Assembly: GCF_013602415.1 (NCBI RefSeq)
Contig: NZ_WPAG02000002.1
Location: 4,467,480-4,531,479, forward strand
Reading direction: 5' to 3'
From: Rhodococcus sp. B50
Lineage (GTDB): Bacteria > Actinomycetota > Actinomycetes > Mycobacteriales > Mycobacteriaceae
Length of the DNA: 64,000 nucleotides
Both the position numbers and the translations under genes were made by a program. How positions within the stretch are numbered: the stretch's first letter is position 1; every line of letters starts with the position of its first letter. Positions 22,348-31,048 of the stretch are shown here, piece after piece. Below the pieces are notes generated by a model, which made no database searches, was not told the DNA's origin, and was given only the letters and a program-made list of their open reading frames with translations.

Positions 22348-24960
22348 TCACGCCACCGGGGATCTCCCCGGCATCTCCGCAGGGTGGGACGGGGGCGAAC
22401 CACTGCTGGTACCGGCCGGATTCGGATCGGATTTCGCCCGCGCAGCAGCGACCCGTCGACGCAGGGCAAGGGTGACCGTCACGGCTTGCCAGAAGAGAAT
22501 GCCGACCAGAATCGACAGGGCGAACGCCAACCAGGGATGGTCCTCTCGCAACGGCAGATACACCTGGAAGTGCGTCAGGTAGATGTAGAGCGACGCGCTC
22601 GCCAGCACCCCTGCGATTCGGCTCAGCACAGGTGGGCAGGGAACGGACTCGAGCCACACCAGCAGGCCCAGCCCACCGATGACGAGAAGTTCTCGCTGGA
22701 GATCACCCGAGAAGTATCCGGGCACCGTGGCTGCGATCACCGCCGTGACGATCATTCGGTGCCACACGGTCGTCGACGTAGCGGCAGCCCAGCCCAGGGC
22801 GAACAACCAGAAGACCATCGACGCGCTCAGAATCAGATTGTTGCCGTCCCCGAGCTCGATCACGCGGTAGCGGGGGAGCAGACCCACACCCACCAAGGCC
22901 ATCGCGAACCAGAACGAGTGCCTGCGCTCAACACGGTCGATGAGCGGGATGGACAACACCGCGATGACTACGAGCAGGATGTACACGATCGCTTCGATGA
23001 ACCAATACCGCCATTCGGGCGTCCACCCGTCGGGGCCGAGAATGCCGTTGAGCAACAACGCACTGGTCACGAGATAGTCCCCGGTCAGTGCGATCACGAC
23101 GCCGAGCCAGACCATGCTGGGTACGGCAATCCGGGCGACGCTGCCCAGGACATGTCGCACCCGCTCGGTACGGGGAGTGGCGAGATGAAAGCGTGCGAAG
23201 TTGTAGCCGGCGACCCCCAGCAGCACATGCGCGCCGCCGAGCGCGCCGAACAACCGGATGTGCGAACCGACGATCAGCACGATCGCAACAGCGCGGAGCA
23301 GCACGTTGGTCTCGACCGCCCGCCACCATCGTCGCCGGGGCGTAGGCACGAAATCCTTGATCGCGGTGGTGTGCCAGTTCTGGGGTAGATAGCCGAGCAT
23401 GCGCTCGAGCCGCAGAGACATCTGCACATAGGACAGCGAGTCGCCGCCCAGGCTCACGAACGAGCTGTCGTCGGTGACCTGCCCACTGTGCAGCACCTCG
23501 GCATACAGGGCCCGCAGGGCGGCCGTGTCCACGACGGTGCTCTCTGCCTCGGGTGAATCGGGCGTCGCGTGGTGCACGAGCTCGGCCACTGCCCGAAGGT
23601 CGGGTTTGCCCGTGCCGGTCCGCGGAAGCTCGTCGACGAGACACACCCGCACGGCCGCGACGGGAAGACCGCAGGCCCGTGCGCTCGCGGACCGGATCGC
23701 CTCGAGATCGCTCGCGCCTTCGACCGCCACGATCATGTCGTCCGTCCCGCCGACACAGCATGCCGTCAGTCCCTGTTCGGCGAGGGTCGTCTCGACCTGC
23801 TGCAGGTCGATCCGTAGCCCGAAGATCTTGACGAAACGGCTGCGTCGGCCCACCACCTCGTACACGCCGCCGTCGATCTGCCGCGCGAGGTCGCCGGTCC
23901 GCAGTTCACCCTCGAGGACGTCCCCGAGACCCAGATCCTCGGGCGTGTGCGCGTAGCCGAGCATCACGTTCGGCCCCGTGTAGATCAGTTCACCGGTGCC
24001 GTCCGGAGCGTCCGGTATCGGCTCGAGCCGGAAGGATCCACCGGGAACAGCTCGTCCGATCGACTGCGGATAGTCGGAGGCGAGTTCCGGAGGCAGGTAC
24101 GCCATCCGTGCGGTCGCCTCCGTCTGCCCGTACATGACGAAGAAATCCCAGCCCCGCTCACGGCCCGACTGCGTATAGGCACGGACCCGATCCGGTGAGA
24201 GTCGACCGCCGGCCTGGGTGATGTAGCGCAGGTCGGGTAGGTCCAGTTCGTCGAATCCGAACCGATCGAGCAGATCGAACGTGTAGGGCACGCCGGCGAA
24301 GCTGGTGCCGCGGTGGTCTCGGAACAGCTCCCAGAACGCCGGGTCGGTCACCGAGCGGCTCGTGAGGATCACTGCGGCTCCGCGCAGTAGGTGGCTGTGG
24401 ATGACAGAGAGCCCGTAGCAGTAATGCATCGGCAGCGTCGTCACTGCCCGGTCGGTACTACGGATGTCGAGGTACTCCGCGATCGACTCTGCATTGGACT
24501 GCACGTTGCGATGGGACAGGCGGACGAGTTTCGGGGAGCCCGTCGAGCCGGAGGTGCTCAGTAGCAGCGCCAGGTCGGGGTGCAGTACATGCGCAGAACC
24601 GTCACCCCGTTCCTCGATCGTCACGGTCCCGTCGATACTGCGCACCACCACGTCGGGTCGGTATGCGGCGATCAGGCCTTCCAGGGCGGCGGGGTTGTCG
24701 CCCGGCGCCAGCAGAACCGGGTGTCCGGCGAGTAGGGCTGCAAGGTAGACGACAAGTACATCGATCTCGTTGGCACCTGCGATCAACACCAGTCTGCGGG
24801 TGTTGCCCAGCCGGGCAGTTGCCCGATGGACTCGGTCGGCCAGGTGGCTGTAGGTGACGGTTTCCTGCTGGGTGATCAAGGCTGGGGCGTCACCGAAGTC
24901 TTCCAGATGGAGGACGAAACGCACGCGAGGATGTTCCTTGCGGAAGGACGGGCTGAGCAC
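22348..24960 (-). CDS. Adenylation-carrier-membrane acyltransferase fusion protein
   Basis: An 870-residue three-part protein. Residues 1-460 are an AMP-binding domain (LLLSTSGSTGSPK at 132-144, MYGQTEA at 276-282, catalytic Lys452 in RTGTGK). Residues 478-540 are a carrier domain with the phosphopantetheine Ser508 in LGGDSLSY. Residues 550-850 are polytopic and resemble acyltransferase-3 family enzymes (VGSHIRLFGALGGAHVLLGV, then PEWRYWFIEAIVYILLVV). I infer that it activates an acid, holds it on its own carrier and transfers it to an acceptor at the membrane, like DltA-C-B logic in one chain. The GTG start has TACACT 6 bases upstream, so it is probably leaderless. Substrate and acceptor are unknown. 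Confidence 0.9.
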   Translation of the reverse strand: MLSPSFRKEHPRVRFVLHLEDFGDAPALITQQETVTYSHLADRVHRATARLGNTRRLVLIAGANEIDVLVVYLAALLAGHPVLLAPGDNPAALEGLIAAYRPDVVVRSIDGTVTIEERGDGSAHVLHPDLALLLSTSGSTGSPKLVRLSHRNVQSNAESIAEYLDIRSTDRAVTTLPMHYCYGLSVIHSHLLRGAAVILTSRSVTDPAFWELFRDHRGTSFAGVPYTFDLLDRFGFDELDLPDLRYITQAGGRLSPDRVRAYTQSGRERGWDFFVMYGQTEATARMAYLPPELASDYPQSIGRAVPGGSFRLEPIPDAPDGTGELIYTGPNVMLGYAHTPEDLGLGDVLEGELRTGDLARQIDGGVYEVVGRRSRFVKIFGLRIDLQQVETTLAEQGLTACCVGGTDDMIVAVEGASDLEAIRSASARACGLPVAAVRVCLVDELPRTGTGKPDLRAVAELVHHATPDSPEAESTVVDTAALRALYAEVLHSGQVTDDSSFVSLGGDSLSYVQMSLRLERMLGYLPQNWHTTAIKDFVPTPRRRWWRAVETNVLLRAVAIVLIVGSHIRLFGALGGAHVLLGVAGYNFARFHLATPRTERVRHVLGSVARIAVPSMVWLGVVIALTGDYLVTSALLLNGILGPDGWTPEWRYWFIEAIVYILLVVIAVLSIPLIDRVERRHSFWFAMALVGVGLLPRYRVIELGDGNNLILSASMVFWLFALGWAAATSTTVWHRMIVTAVIAATVPGYFSGDLQRELLVIGGLGLLVWLESVPCPPVLSRIAGVLASASLYIYLTHFQVYLPLREDHPWLAFALSILVGILFWQAVTVTLALRRRVAAARAKSDPNPAGTSSGSPPSHPAEMPGRSPVA

Positions 24961-25030
24961 CGACAGAGTGTAAGGGCTGCCGAACCCGATAACCGAGGGC
25001 TTGAAAAAGCCTTTACCACCACCCTATGGG

Positions 25031-25180
25031 GTGCGTCCCCACGCACATGTCGCCGCGGTCGTGGGTGGATCCGATGCTGCAGTCGTGTCCGAGGTGTTGC
25101 GGCGCGCGCACGTGGCGGGCGCACTGCTACAGCAGTCGGCTGCGAGCCGGCCGGACGCCGTCACGCGTCCCTTGCTGTGA
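25031..25180 (+). CDS. Possible 49-residue small protein
   Basis: A GTG-initiated frame in the gap between the fusion-protein gene and the STAS gene, reading MRPHAHVAAVVGGSDAAVVS and ending SRPDAVTRPLL. Codon third positions are G/C-rich, as in real genes here, but no ribosome-binding site or recognised family supports it, and chance open frames of this size are common at this GC. The stop abuts the STAS gene end. The rest of 24961-25030 holds the promoter of the fusion gene. Confidence 0.2.
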   Translation: MRPHAHVAAVVGGSDAAVVSEVLRRAHVAGALLQQSAASRPDAVTRPLL

Positions 25181-25588
25181 TCAGGCAGCGGGTGCTGTGC
25201 CCGCGTCGCAGGGTGCGGCATCGGCTGTGACGTCGAGGCCGGGAGCGAGGATGTCGAGCAGCATGCGCACCTGGCGTGTGGGTGCCACGATGTGGAAGAG
25301 GCCGGGGCGGATGTGGTCGGCATCGGCGAGCGTCGAGGCGACTTCGGAGTACATGAAGGTCACCTCGGACAGGTCGACGACGACGTGATCGCCCGAGTGC
25401 GCGAGGTCGCCGAGAGTCGCGGCGAACTCCGCTCGGGCGGTCATGTCGAGGTCGCCCTTCGCGCGCAGGACACTGCAGCGACGGGACGGAGAGTGGACGT
25501 CGAGGCGGTAACGCGGTGCTCGGGTGACGGAAGCGGAGTCGACTCGTCGCAGTGCGACGGTGTTCAGGGTGCTCGTGCGTGTGCTCAT
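25181..25588 (-). CDS. STAS-domain protein (anti-anti-sigma-like) with altered phosphosite
   Basis: A 135-residue protein with a C-terminal STAS fold: VLRAKGDLDMTARAEF, then GDHVVVDLSEVTFMYSEVAS. In anti-sigma-factor antagonists the phospho-acceptor loop usually reads D-S-S/T-G-L after the VTF strand. Here it is YSEVAS, so a serine remains but the Asp and Gly are lost. That suggests a changed or lost kinase interaction. The ATG at 25588 follows CAGGAG. No serine-kinase anti-sigma gene is adjacent; the divergent neighbour is an EAL-DICT protein. Probably part of a signalling group (inference). Confidence 0.8.
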   Translation of the reverse strand: MSTRTSTLNTVALRRVDSASVTRAPRYRLDVHSPSRRCSVLRAKGDLDMTARAEFAATLGDLAHSGDHVVVDLSEVTFMYSEVASTLADADHIRPGLFHIVAPTRQVRMLLDILAPGLDVTADAAPCDAGTAPAA

Positions 25589-25737
25589 TGCGGTCTCCTG
25601 TCGGCGTGGATTCGTGCCGTCCGGTGCGGGCTGGATCCGAAGCAGGCGGTCGGCCTGCTGGGGAGAAGCAGGCCATCGCCGTCTCGGGGTCGGGATGAGA
25701 ACTCGCGTCGGGCTTGCACAGAGACTGTCCGACGGAG

Positions 25738-25798
25738 GTCGCTTCGCAGCGACCCGTTCCATCACGGAACGATAACGAAAGATTACTTTTCGGTAACG
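25738..25798. other. AT-rich intergenic element with hairpins and direct repeats
   Basis: The gap between the STAS and first EAL-DICT genes (25589-25887, about 300 bases) holds no gene. It contains GTCGC-N6-GCGAC (25738-25753), GTTCC-N5-GGAAC (25756-25770), and the heptamers GATAACG (25771-25777) and GGTAACG (25792-25798) exactly 21 bases apart. The local AT content is unusual for the region. Likely the divergent promoter area. Confidence 0.35.
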
Positions 25799-25887
25799 CG
25801 GGTGATCTGAGCTGCAGAAATGCTCGAAGGGGTCTGTTCCGTCGGCCCGAGCGGACGATCGGTGCCCGGAAATGAGATGCTGAATCG

Positions 25888-27114
25888 ATGAGCGCTGTTC
25901 CTGCCGACGCTGCCGCCGACGCGGAGGCCGCGTTCGGCGGCCTCGTCGTGGAGACGGAGCTCGCCCCGATCCACCGGCTCGACAACGGCGCCCTGTCCGC
26001 CGTCGAACTGCAGCTGCGGGGACCGGAAGGCTCCTCGTTGCACGACGCGACCGCGTTGAGTGAGACCGCCCGGGCCATGCACCAGAAGCCGGTGCTCGAC
26101 CGGATCAAATGGCAGCGGGCCGGCAGGCACTCCCAGTCGGCGGTTCCGCATCTGATCACCGTCGATCTCGATTCTCTCGACGAACTCGGTGTGCTCGATG
26201 ATCGCCCGGAACCGGTGACGGTCGTGCTGATCACCGAGCAGGCGCTGATCGCGAGCCCCGCCAGAACGCTGCGCACCATTGCGGCAGCGCGCACGGCGGG
26301 CATGCTCGTCGCAGTGGACGGTGTGGGGGCGCGAGCCCAGGCGCTGGCGCTGCTGCCGCTCGTCGAACCGGATGTGATCATCACGTCGCCCGCGTTGATC
26401 GACCGCGCCGCCGATGCCTCGACGGCGAGGATCGCGCACGCCGTCGCGGCCTACATCGAGTCCAGCAATGCGGTCGTGATCGCGCAGGGCGTCGATTCGG
26501 AGCTGCATCGCCGCCGCGCTCTCGGATTGGCCGCCGAATACGGTATGGGGAAGCTGTATCCGGTGCATGGGACACGCCGAGATGCCGCGCAATCGAATTC
26601 GGTCGTCGATCCCATGTCGTTGCTTCCCCGTCCGGCTATCGCGGACGATCCTGCGCTCACCCCCTTCGCCTTGGCATCCGAAGGGCGCAGGCGCACACGC
26701 AGTTTCAAGCGGCTGCTGGTGTCGATGAGCAAGCTGCTCGAGACCAATGCGGTGGGAGCCGGACCGGAGACGATCGTCCTCGGCACTTTCCAGCGCGCCG
26801 AGCACTTCACGCCGACCTCACGGGCACGATGGGCGCAGCTCGCCGAACAGGTCGCCTACACCGGCATCTACGGCGTCGGAATCGACCCCTACGTCGACTC
26901 CGCAGTACACCATGCGCCGTTGGACCCGGACGATCCGATGGTCGACGAATGGAACGTCGTCGTCCTCGGACCGCACTTCGCGTGTGTGCTGGCTGCGCTC
27001 GACATGCACACCGACGCAGCCGATCTCGACCGCGAGTTCCACTACGTGCTGTCCTACGACCGCGGCACCGTCATTCGGTGCGCCCACAGCATTCTGGCTC
27101 GTTTCGAGGGATGA
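25888..27114 (+). CDS. Degenerate EAL domain plus DICT sensory domain protein
   Basis: A 408-residue protein. The N-terminal half follows the EAL fold: PIHRLDNGALSAVELQL (usual EAL box E-A-L replaced by E-L-Q), VDGVGARAQALALLPLVEPD (usual DDxGxG altered to DGVGA), and AQGVDSELHRRRALGLAAEY. The C-terminal half from about residue 240 is a DICT-type domain ending EWNVVVLGPHFACVLAALDM and YVLSYDRGTV. DICT domains accompany cyclic-di-GMP and two-component proteins and are thought to sense light or redox signals. Several catalytic metal ligands are missing, so it is more likely a binding protein than a phosphodiesterase. A paralog lies convergent 22 bases downstream. Confidence 0.82.
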   Translation: MSAVPADAAADAEAAFGGLVVETELAPIHRLDNGALSAVELQLRGPEGSSLHDATALSETARAMHQKPVLDRIKWQRAGRHSQSAVPHLITVDLDSLDELGVLDDRPEPVTVVLITEQALIASPARTLRTIAAARTAGMLVAVDGVGARAQALALLPLVEPDVIITSPALIDRAADASTARIAHAVAAYIESSNAVVIAQGVDSELHRRRALGLAAEYGMGKLYPVHGTRRDAAQSNSVVDPMSLLPRPAIADDPALTPFALASEGRRRTRSFKRLLVSMSKLLETNAVGAGPETIVLGTFQRAEHFTPTSRARWAQLAEQVAYTGIYGVGIDPYVDSAVHHAPLDPDDPMVDEWNVVVLGPHFACVLAALDMHTDAADLDREFHYVLSYDRGTVIRCAHSILARFEG

Positions 27115-27136
27115 TCCGCGGGTCGCGGGTCGCGGC

Positions 27137-28198
27137 TCAGGGCGACGGCGGAGCCTCCACGGGTGCCGGTCGGGGACGGGTCAGGGTCGCGCGCGCCGCG
27201 CGGGCGACGGCCCCGCGATCGTAGGAGACGACGTACTCGAACTCCCGCTCACCGCCGGCCGTTCGACGGTGCAGGTCGAGGGCCGAGAGCGCGCACGCGA
27301 ACGACTCTCCCAGGAGGATGACGTTCCACTCGTCGACGAGTGGATCGTGCGGCTCGATCCGGACGAGGTTCGGGCCCGAGACGCTCGCGCCGAAGCCGAC
27401 CGCGAAGACCGCGACGTGCGCGAGGGTGTCGGCCATCGACATCCAGCGTCTCCGCGCCGCTCCGGTGAAATGGTCGTGGTGCTGGAAGGTGCCGAGGGCG
27501 ACCGTGTCGGGGCCGGCCTTCTCGGCTCGCACCTCGAGGTCGGCGCTCATGGAGACCAGCAGGCCCTTGCCGCTCCGCACGCGTTCCCGCCCCGCCGACA
27601 GGATGCGGAAGGGCGTGGCGGTCGCATCGTCGAGCGGTGCGCTCCAGGTGGGTTCACGGAACAACCCGCCGTTCGGCGACGAAGGATCGGCCTCACTCTC
27701 CGCAGTGTGTAGTGCTGCACCGCAACCGAAGTCGATACCGTGGGCGAGGGCTGCCTGGCGATGCAGGTCGGAGTCGACGCCCTCGGCGAGAACGACGGAG
27801 TTCGTGCGCTCGCAGTGTGCCCGCAACGACAGCAGGGTCGTGGCGGCCCGCACGTCGGATGCGACGAACGCCTCGGCCGGTACGACGACCACCTCCGGTT
27901 CCACCAAGGCCAGTACCACCGTGGCGCGCGACGCCGAGTCCGCGACGCGTACCGCCACGGCGAATCCGCGCTCGCGCACAGCGGCGATCCCGCGCAGGGC
28001 CGTCGGGGGATCGGCGAACACCTCGTGCTCGTCGACCAGTGCGACGGAAGCGCGTCCGGCCACCGGCCTGCGCGCGAGGTCGGTCAAGGGCGTCAGGACG
28101 GGGACGCCCCGATCCGCGCCGGAATCCGCCGCGGTCAACGGCATCACGGCCGCGACGACCGTGCCGTCCACGAGGTCGTGGATCGCGTTCGCGTGCAT
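27137..28198 (-). CDS. Second degenerate EAL-DICT protein, convergent paralog
   Basis: A 353-residue homolog of the neighbouring gene, aligning along its whole length: AEGVDSDLHRQAALAHGIDF, GKGLLVSMSADLEV, GPDTVALGTFQHHDHFTGAA and DPLVDEWNVILLGESFACAL. The EAL box is entirely lost (VVAAVMPLTAAD), and the DDxGxG loop reads VADSASRA. The active site is therefore more eroded than in its partner. The ATG at 28198 follows GGGAAGG; a longer frame upstream lacks EAL-like sequence. The two probably arose by local duplication with inversion, or were brought together as a functional pair. Role unknown. Confidence 0.8.
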   Translation of the reverse strand: MHANAIHDLVDGTVVAAVMPLTAADSGADRGVPVLTPLTDLARRPVAGRASVALVDEHEVFADPPTALRGIAAVRERGFAVAVRVADSASRATVVLALVEPEVVVVPAEAFVASDVRAATTLLSLRAHCERTNSVVLAEGVDSDLHRQAALAHGIDFGCGAALHTAESEADPSSPNGGLFREPTWSAPLDDATATPFRILSAGRERVRSGKGLLVSMSADLEVRAEKAGPDTVALGTFQHHDHFTGAARRRWMSMADTLAHVAVFAVGFGASVSGPNLVRIEPHDPLVDEWNVILLGESFACALSALDLHRRTAGGEREFEYVVSYDRGAVARAARATLTRPRPAPVEAPPSP

Positions 28199-28337
28199 GA
28201 CGTGCCGCCTTCCCGCATCACGCGGCGGTCCGTCCGCCGAGCACCACAGGGACGCGCAGGTTCGCAGGATCCGGGCGTCGTCCGTTGCGGACATCCTGCC
28301 AGCCGCCACGTCGGTCACGTCGACGGGCTCGGCGGGA

Positions 28338-29114
28338 TCACCGCAGATACAGGCGGACCTTGTCGATCTCGTTGCGCAGCAGATCGATCTCCTCGGCCGT
28401 GGGATCCTCCGTGCGTGTGAGGTCGTCGGAGACCTTCAGATCCCACCCGGTCGCCGCGCGAACCTCGTCCACCGTGACACCGCGGTGGATGCTGGTCAGT
28501 TCGAGTTCGTCGAACGGGTCCTTCCGGGACAGCACACCCAGGCTCGTGAACACCTTCGTCACCCCGCGGCCGCGCGGCATGATGCCGACACCGGCCTCGC
28601 GGGCGCGCACCGGGCTCGGCGACGTGCAGAAGTCCAGTTCGGCGGGGAATGCGCTCGGATCGTGGCGTCGCATGATCACGAAGACCTCGCCCGCGTTGGG
28701 CATGATCTCGACGGCTCCGCCGCCGCCCGGCAGCCGCACGGTGGGTTTGTCCCAGTCGCCGATGACGCTGGTGTTGAGGCTGCCGTAGCGGTCGATCTGA
28801 GCCGCGCCGAGGAATCCGACGTCCACGTTGCCGCCCTGCAGCACGTACCCGAACAGGGATGCCATCGACACGACGGATTCGGCGCCGGAGACCACGACGG
28901 AGTCGGCGATGCCCTCGGCCATCGCCTCGGGGTGCGCGCCGCAGACGCCGGATTCGTAGATCAGCTCGACGTCGGGATTCGACGTGCGGGCGGCGAGATC
29001 GACGGCGAGGGTCGGCAGACCCACCCCGGCGAAGACCCGGGCCTTTCCGGCCAGAGCCCGCGCGGCGACGGAGACGATCAGCTCGGTGGTGGAGAAGGTT
29101 TCGGTGGCAGTCAC
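28338..29114 (-). CDS. CoA-transferase family I subunit B (IpdB-like)
   Basis: A 258-residue beta subunit. FAGVGLPTLAVDLAARTSNP and ELIYESGVCGAHPEAMAE match IpdB-type proteins, in which the classical catalytic Glu motif (SENG in acetate CoA-transferases) is replaced by ESG. The LPGGGGAVEIM motif is present. IpdAB acts as a hydrolase on a CoA-linked steroid ring; close homologs are often annotated as 3-oxoacid CoA-transferases. The GTG start overlaps the subunit A stop (GTGA). No other steroid-ring genes lie nearby, so the substrate remains open. Confidence 0.88.
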   Translation of the reverse strand: MTATETFSTTELIVSVAARALAGKARVFAGVGLPTLAVDLAARTSNPDVELIYESGVCGAHPEAMAEGIADSVVVSGAESVVSMASLFGYVLQGGNVDVGFLGAAQIDRYGSLNTSVIGDWDKPTVRLPGGGGAVEIMPNAGEVFVIMRRHDPSAFPAELDFCTSPSPVRAREAGVGIMPRGRGVTKVFTSLGVLSRKDPFDELELTSIHRGVTVDEVRAATGWDLKVSDDLTRTEDPTAEEIDLLRNEIDKVRLYLR

Positions 29115-30028
29115 TTTCGGCTCCCGTAATCGACGGTCCCGGAGGGGCGCGGGGCGACCTCGAGGTCGGCCCAGTAGTCCTCGCCCAATCTCTCGAGGTA
29201 TTCGGAGTGATCGTTGGTGGTGAGGACCCATTCCTTCAGCCACGTGCGCAGCTGCTGGGGGTCTTTGCTGATCGCGGTCCAGCGACGGTAGAACGCGCAG
29301 TCACGGTCGTAATAGCCCTGCGCGTAGGAGGGGTGCGCTCCGCGCGGGCACAGCACGACCGCGTCCACGGCGTGCGACGGGACGAGCGTGCGGCTCGGGT
29401 CGGAGCGGATCACGTCGTCGTCGACGATCTCCTCTACCACCACGATGGCCTTCTTCGCCGCATAGACCGCTTCCTGCTGGACACCGGCGATGCCCCAGAT
29501 CTGGACGTTGCCGGAGCGGTCGGCGCGCTGGGCGTGGATGATCGTCACGTCCGGGTTCAGCGGCGGGACGACGTACACGCTGCCGCCGCCGAAGGGGTCT
29601 TCGACCAGCCGGATGTTCGGGTTGATCTTCGGCAGGTCGCTGCCGGCATAGGACCGTAGGGGGAAGAAGGGCAGCCCCGCGGCGCCGGCCTGGTAGCGGC
29701 AGACCATGCCGTAATGGCTGTACTCCTCGACCTCCAGCGCGACGGGGTCGTGGTGCTCGATGCGCCGGCGGATCTCGTACAGCGAACCGGCCGAGCCGCT
29801 CGCGAAGAACGACGCGACGAGCTTCGATACGCAGTCGGCGGCGATGAGCTGGTCGGAGATGATGTCGGGGGTCATGCGGCACAGCGTCAGGTCGCGCCTG
29901 CCCTGCCGGATGATCTCGTGCGCCGCGGCGAACGGGATGAGATGCGAGAAGCCCTCGAGGGCAACGGTCATCCCGTCCTCGACATAGGTGGCGATCGCCT
30001 CGCGCATGGTCATGAGTTTGTCCGGCAT
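29111..30028 (-). CDS. CoA-transferase family I subunit A (IpdA-like)
   Basis: A 305-residue alpha subunit beginning MPDKLMTMREAIATYVEDGM with VALEGFSHLIPFAAAHEIIR. In classic CoA-transferases this strand carries GxGGF; the EGFSH form is typical of IpdA-like proteins. DPFGGGSVYVVPPLNPDVTI and HAQRADRSGNVQIWG are conserved family segments. Length (about 300) agrees with IpdA. It is first in a two-gene operon with subunit B and divergent from a LysR gene 71 bases away, which probably regulates it. Cytoplasmic heteromer expected. Confidence 0.9.
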   Translation of the reverse strand: MPDKLMTMREAIATYVEDGMTVALEGFSHLIPFAAAHEIIRQGRRDLTLCRMTPDIISDQLIAADCVSKLVASFFASGSAGSLYEIRRRIEHHDPVALEVEEYSHYGMVCRYQAGAAGLPFFPLRSYAGSDLPKINPNIRLVEDPFGGGSVYVVPPLNPDVTIIHAQRADRSGNVQIWGIAGVQQEAVYAAKKAIVVVEEIVDDDVIRSDPSRTLVPSHAVDAVVLCPRGAHPSYAQGYYDRDCAFYRRWTAISKDPQQLRTWLKEWVLTTNDHSEYLERLGEDYWADLEVAPRPSGTVDYGSRK

Positions 30029-30087
30029 ACCGGTCGTCCTCCGTGTGGTCGGTGATTCGGTGTCGGGTGTCCGGCGCCCGCAGGCGT

Positions 30088-30093
30088 GATAAT
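30088..30093 (+). promoter_or_regulatory. -10 box of leaderless lysR mRNA
   Basis: GATAAT lies 6 bases before the GTG start of the LysR gene at 30100, which places the transcription start at the initiation codon. There is no ribosome-binding site in the space. Confidence 0.5.
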
Positions 30094-30099
30094 CGACGA

Positions 30100-30996
30100 G
30101 TGGAGATCCAGCAGGTGAAAGCGTTCCTGGCGGTGGCGGAGGAGCTGCATTTCGGTCGGGCGGCGCAGCGGCTGCATATGGCCCAACCGCCGCTCAGCCG
30201 CACGATCCGCAGACTCGAGAAGGAGCTCGGAGCCGAACTCTTCGAACGCAACACCCGCAGTGTGCGGTTGACGGAGAGCGGTCGGGCGCTCGTGGAACCG
30301 GCCCGGAACATCCTCGACGCCTGCCGATCGGCGGAGATGGCGGTGACTGCTGCGGGGTCGGGTCGGACCGGCAGGGTCCGTATCGGTTTCGCCGGTTCGT
30401 CCTCGCACTACTTGGTAGGCCGTTGGGCGAAACTCGTGCGGCGCACCCATCCCGGCATCGAGTTCGTGCTCGACAGTTCGGCGTACGCGAGCGAGGCACT
30501 CAACAAGCTCGCAGCGGGGAGGCTCGACATCGGTATCGTGCGGCTGTTGTTCTTCCCGCCGGGTATCGCGACGCGCGTGGTGGCCCGCGAGAACCTCGTC
30601 GTGGCACTGCCCACAGAGCACCCGCTGGCCGACCGGGAGAGCGTCCGGCTGGAGGATCTCGCGAACGAGGCCTGGGTGATGCTGCCCGCCGAACCCGGAT
30701 CGATGTTGCGCGAACTCCTGCTCCGGCTCGCCCACGATGTCGGGTTCACACCCAGAATCGTTCAGAGCGCCCCGGACTCGCTGTCGCTGATCGCCCTGGT
30801 GTCGGCCGGCGTGGGATGTTCGATGACGGTCTCGTCGGTCGCGGCGAACGTCATCAACCCCGAGGTCGTGTTCGTCCCCCTCGCCGACCATCCCGAGCCG
30901 CTCGACGTGCGGCTGGTGTGGCGGGAGGACGACGACAGTGCCGCCCTGCGGGAGGTTCTCCGTCTGTCCGAAGAGGCACTGCCGACCCCGGAGTGA
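30100..30996 (+). CDS. LysR-family transcriptional regulator
   Basis: A 298-residue LTTR. The winged helix-turn-helix at residues 1-60 reads FLAVAEELHFGRAAQRLHMA, then PPLSRTIRRLEKELG; it is followed by the substrate-binding effector domain (GRTGRVRIGFAGSSSHYLVG onward). The GTG at 30100 begins the canonical VEIQQVKAFLAVAEE, so the longer frame is rejected. It is divergent from the IpdAB-like operon. A palindrome of LTTR form (ATAC-N7-GTAT) lies 1.6 kb away between the MFS and CaiB genes. It therefore probably controls one or both neighbouring transcription units (inference). Confidence 0.93.
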   Translation: MEIQQVKAFLAVAEELHFGRAAQRLHMAQPPLSRTIRRLEKELGAELFERNTRSVRLTESGRALVEPARNILDACRSAEMAVTAAGSGRTGRVRIGFAGSSSHYLVGRWAKLVRRTHPGIEFVLDSSAYASEALNKLAAGRLDIGIVRLLFFPPGIATRVVARENLVVALPTEHPLADRESVRLEDLANEAWVMLPAEPGSMLRELLLRLAHDVGFTPRIVQSAPDSLSLIALVSAGVGCSMTVSSVAANVINPEVVFVPLADHPEPLDVRLVWREDDDSAALREVLRLSEEALPTPE

Positions 30997-30998
30997 CC

Positions 30999-31030
30999 GG
31001 GGCCGGCCGGCGACTGCGCCGGCCGGCCCC
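30999..31030. terminator. Strong GC hairpin between lysR and MFS
   Basis: GGGGCCGGCCGGCG (30999-31012) pairs perfectly with CGCCGGCCGGCCCC (31017-31030) around ACTG; one flanking C-G pair extends it to 15 bp. It separates two convergent genes and should terminate in both directions. Confidence 0.85.
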
Positions 31031-31048
31031 GAATGCGAGGGATCCGCG

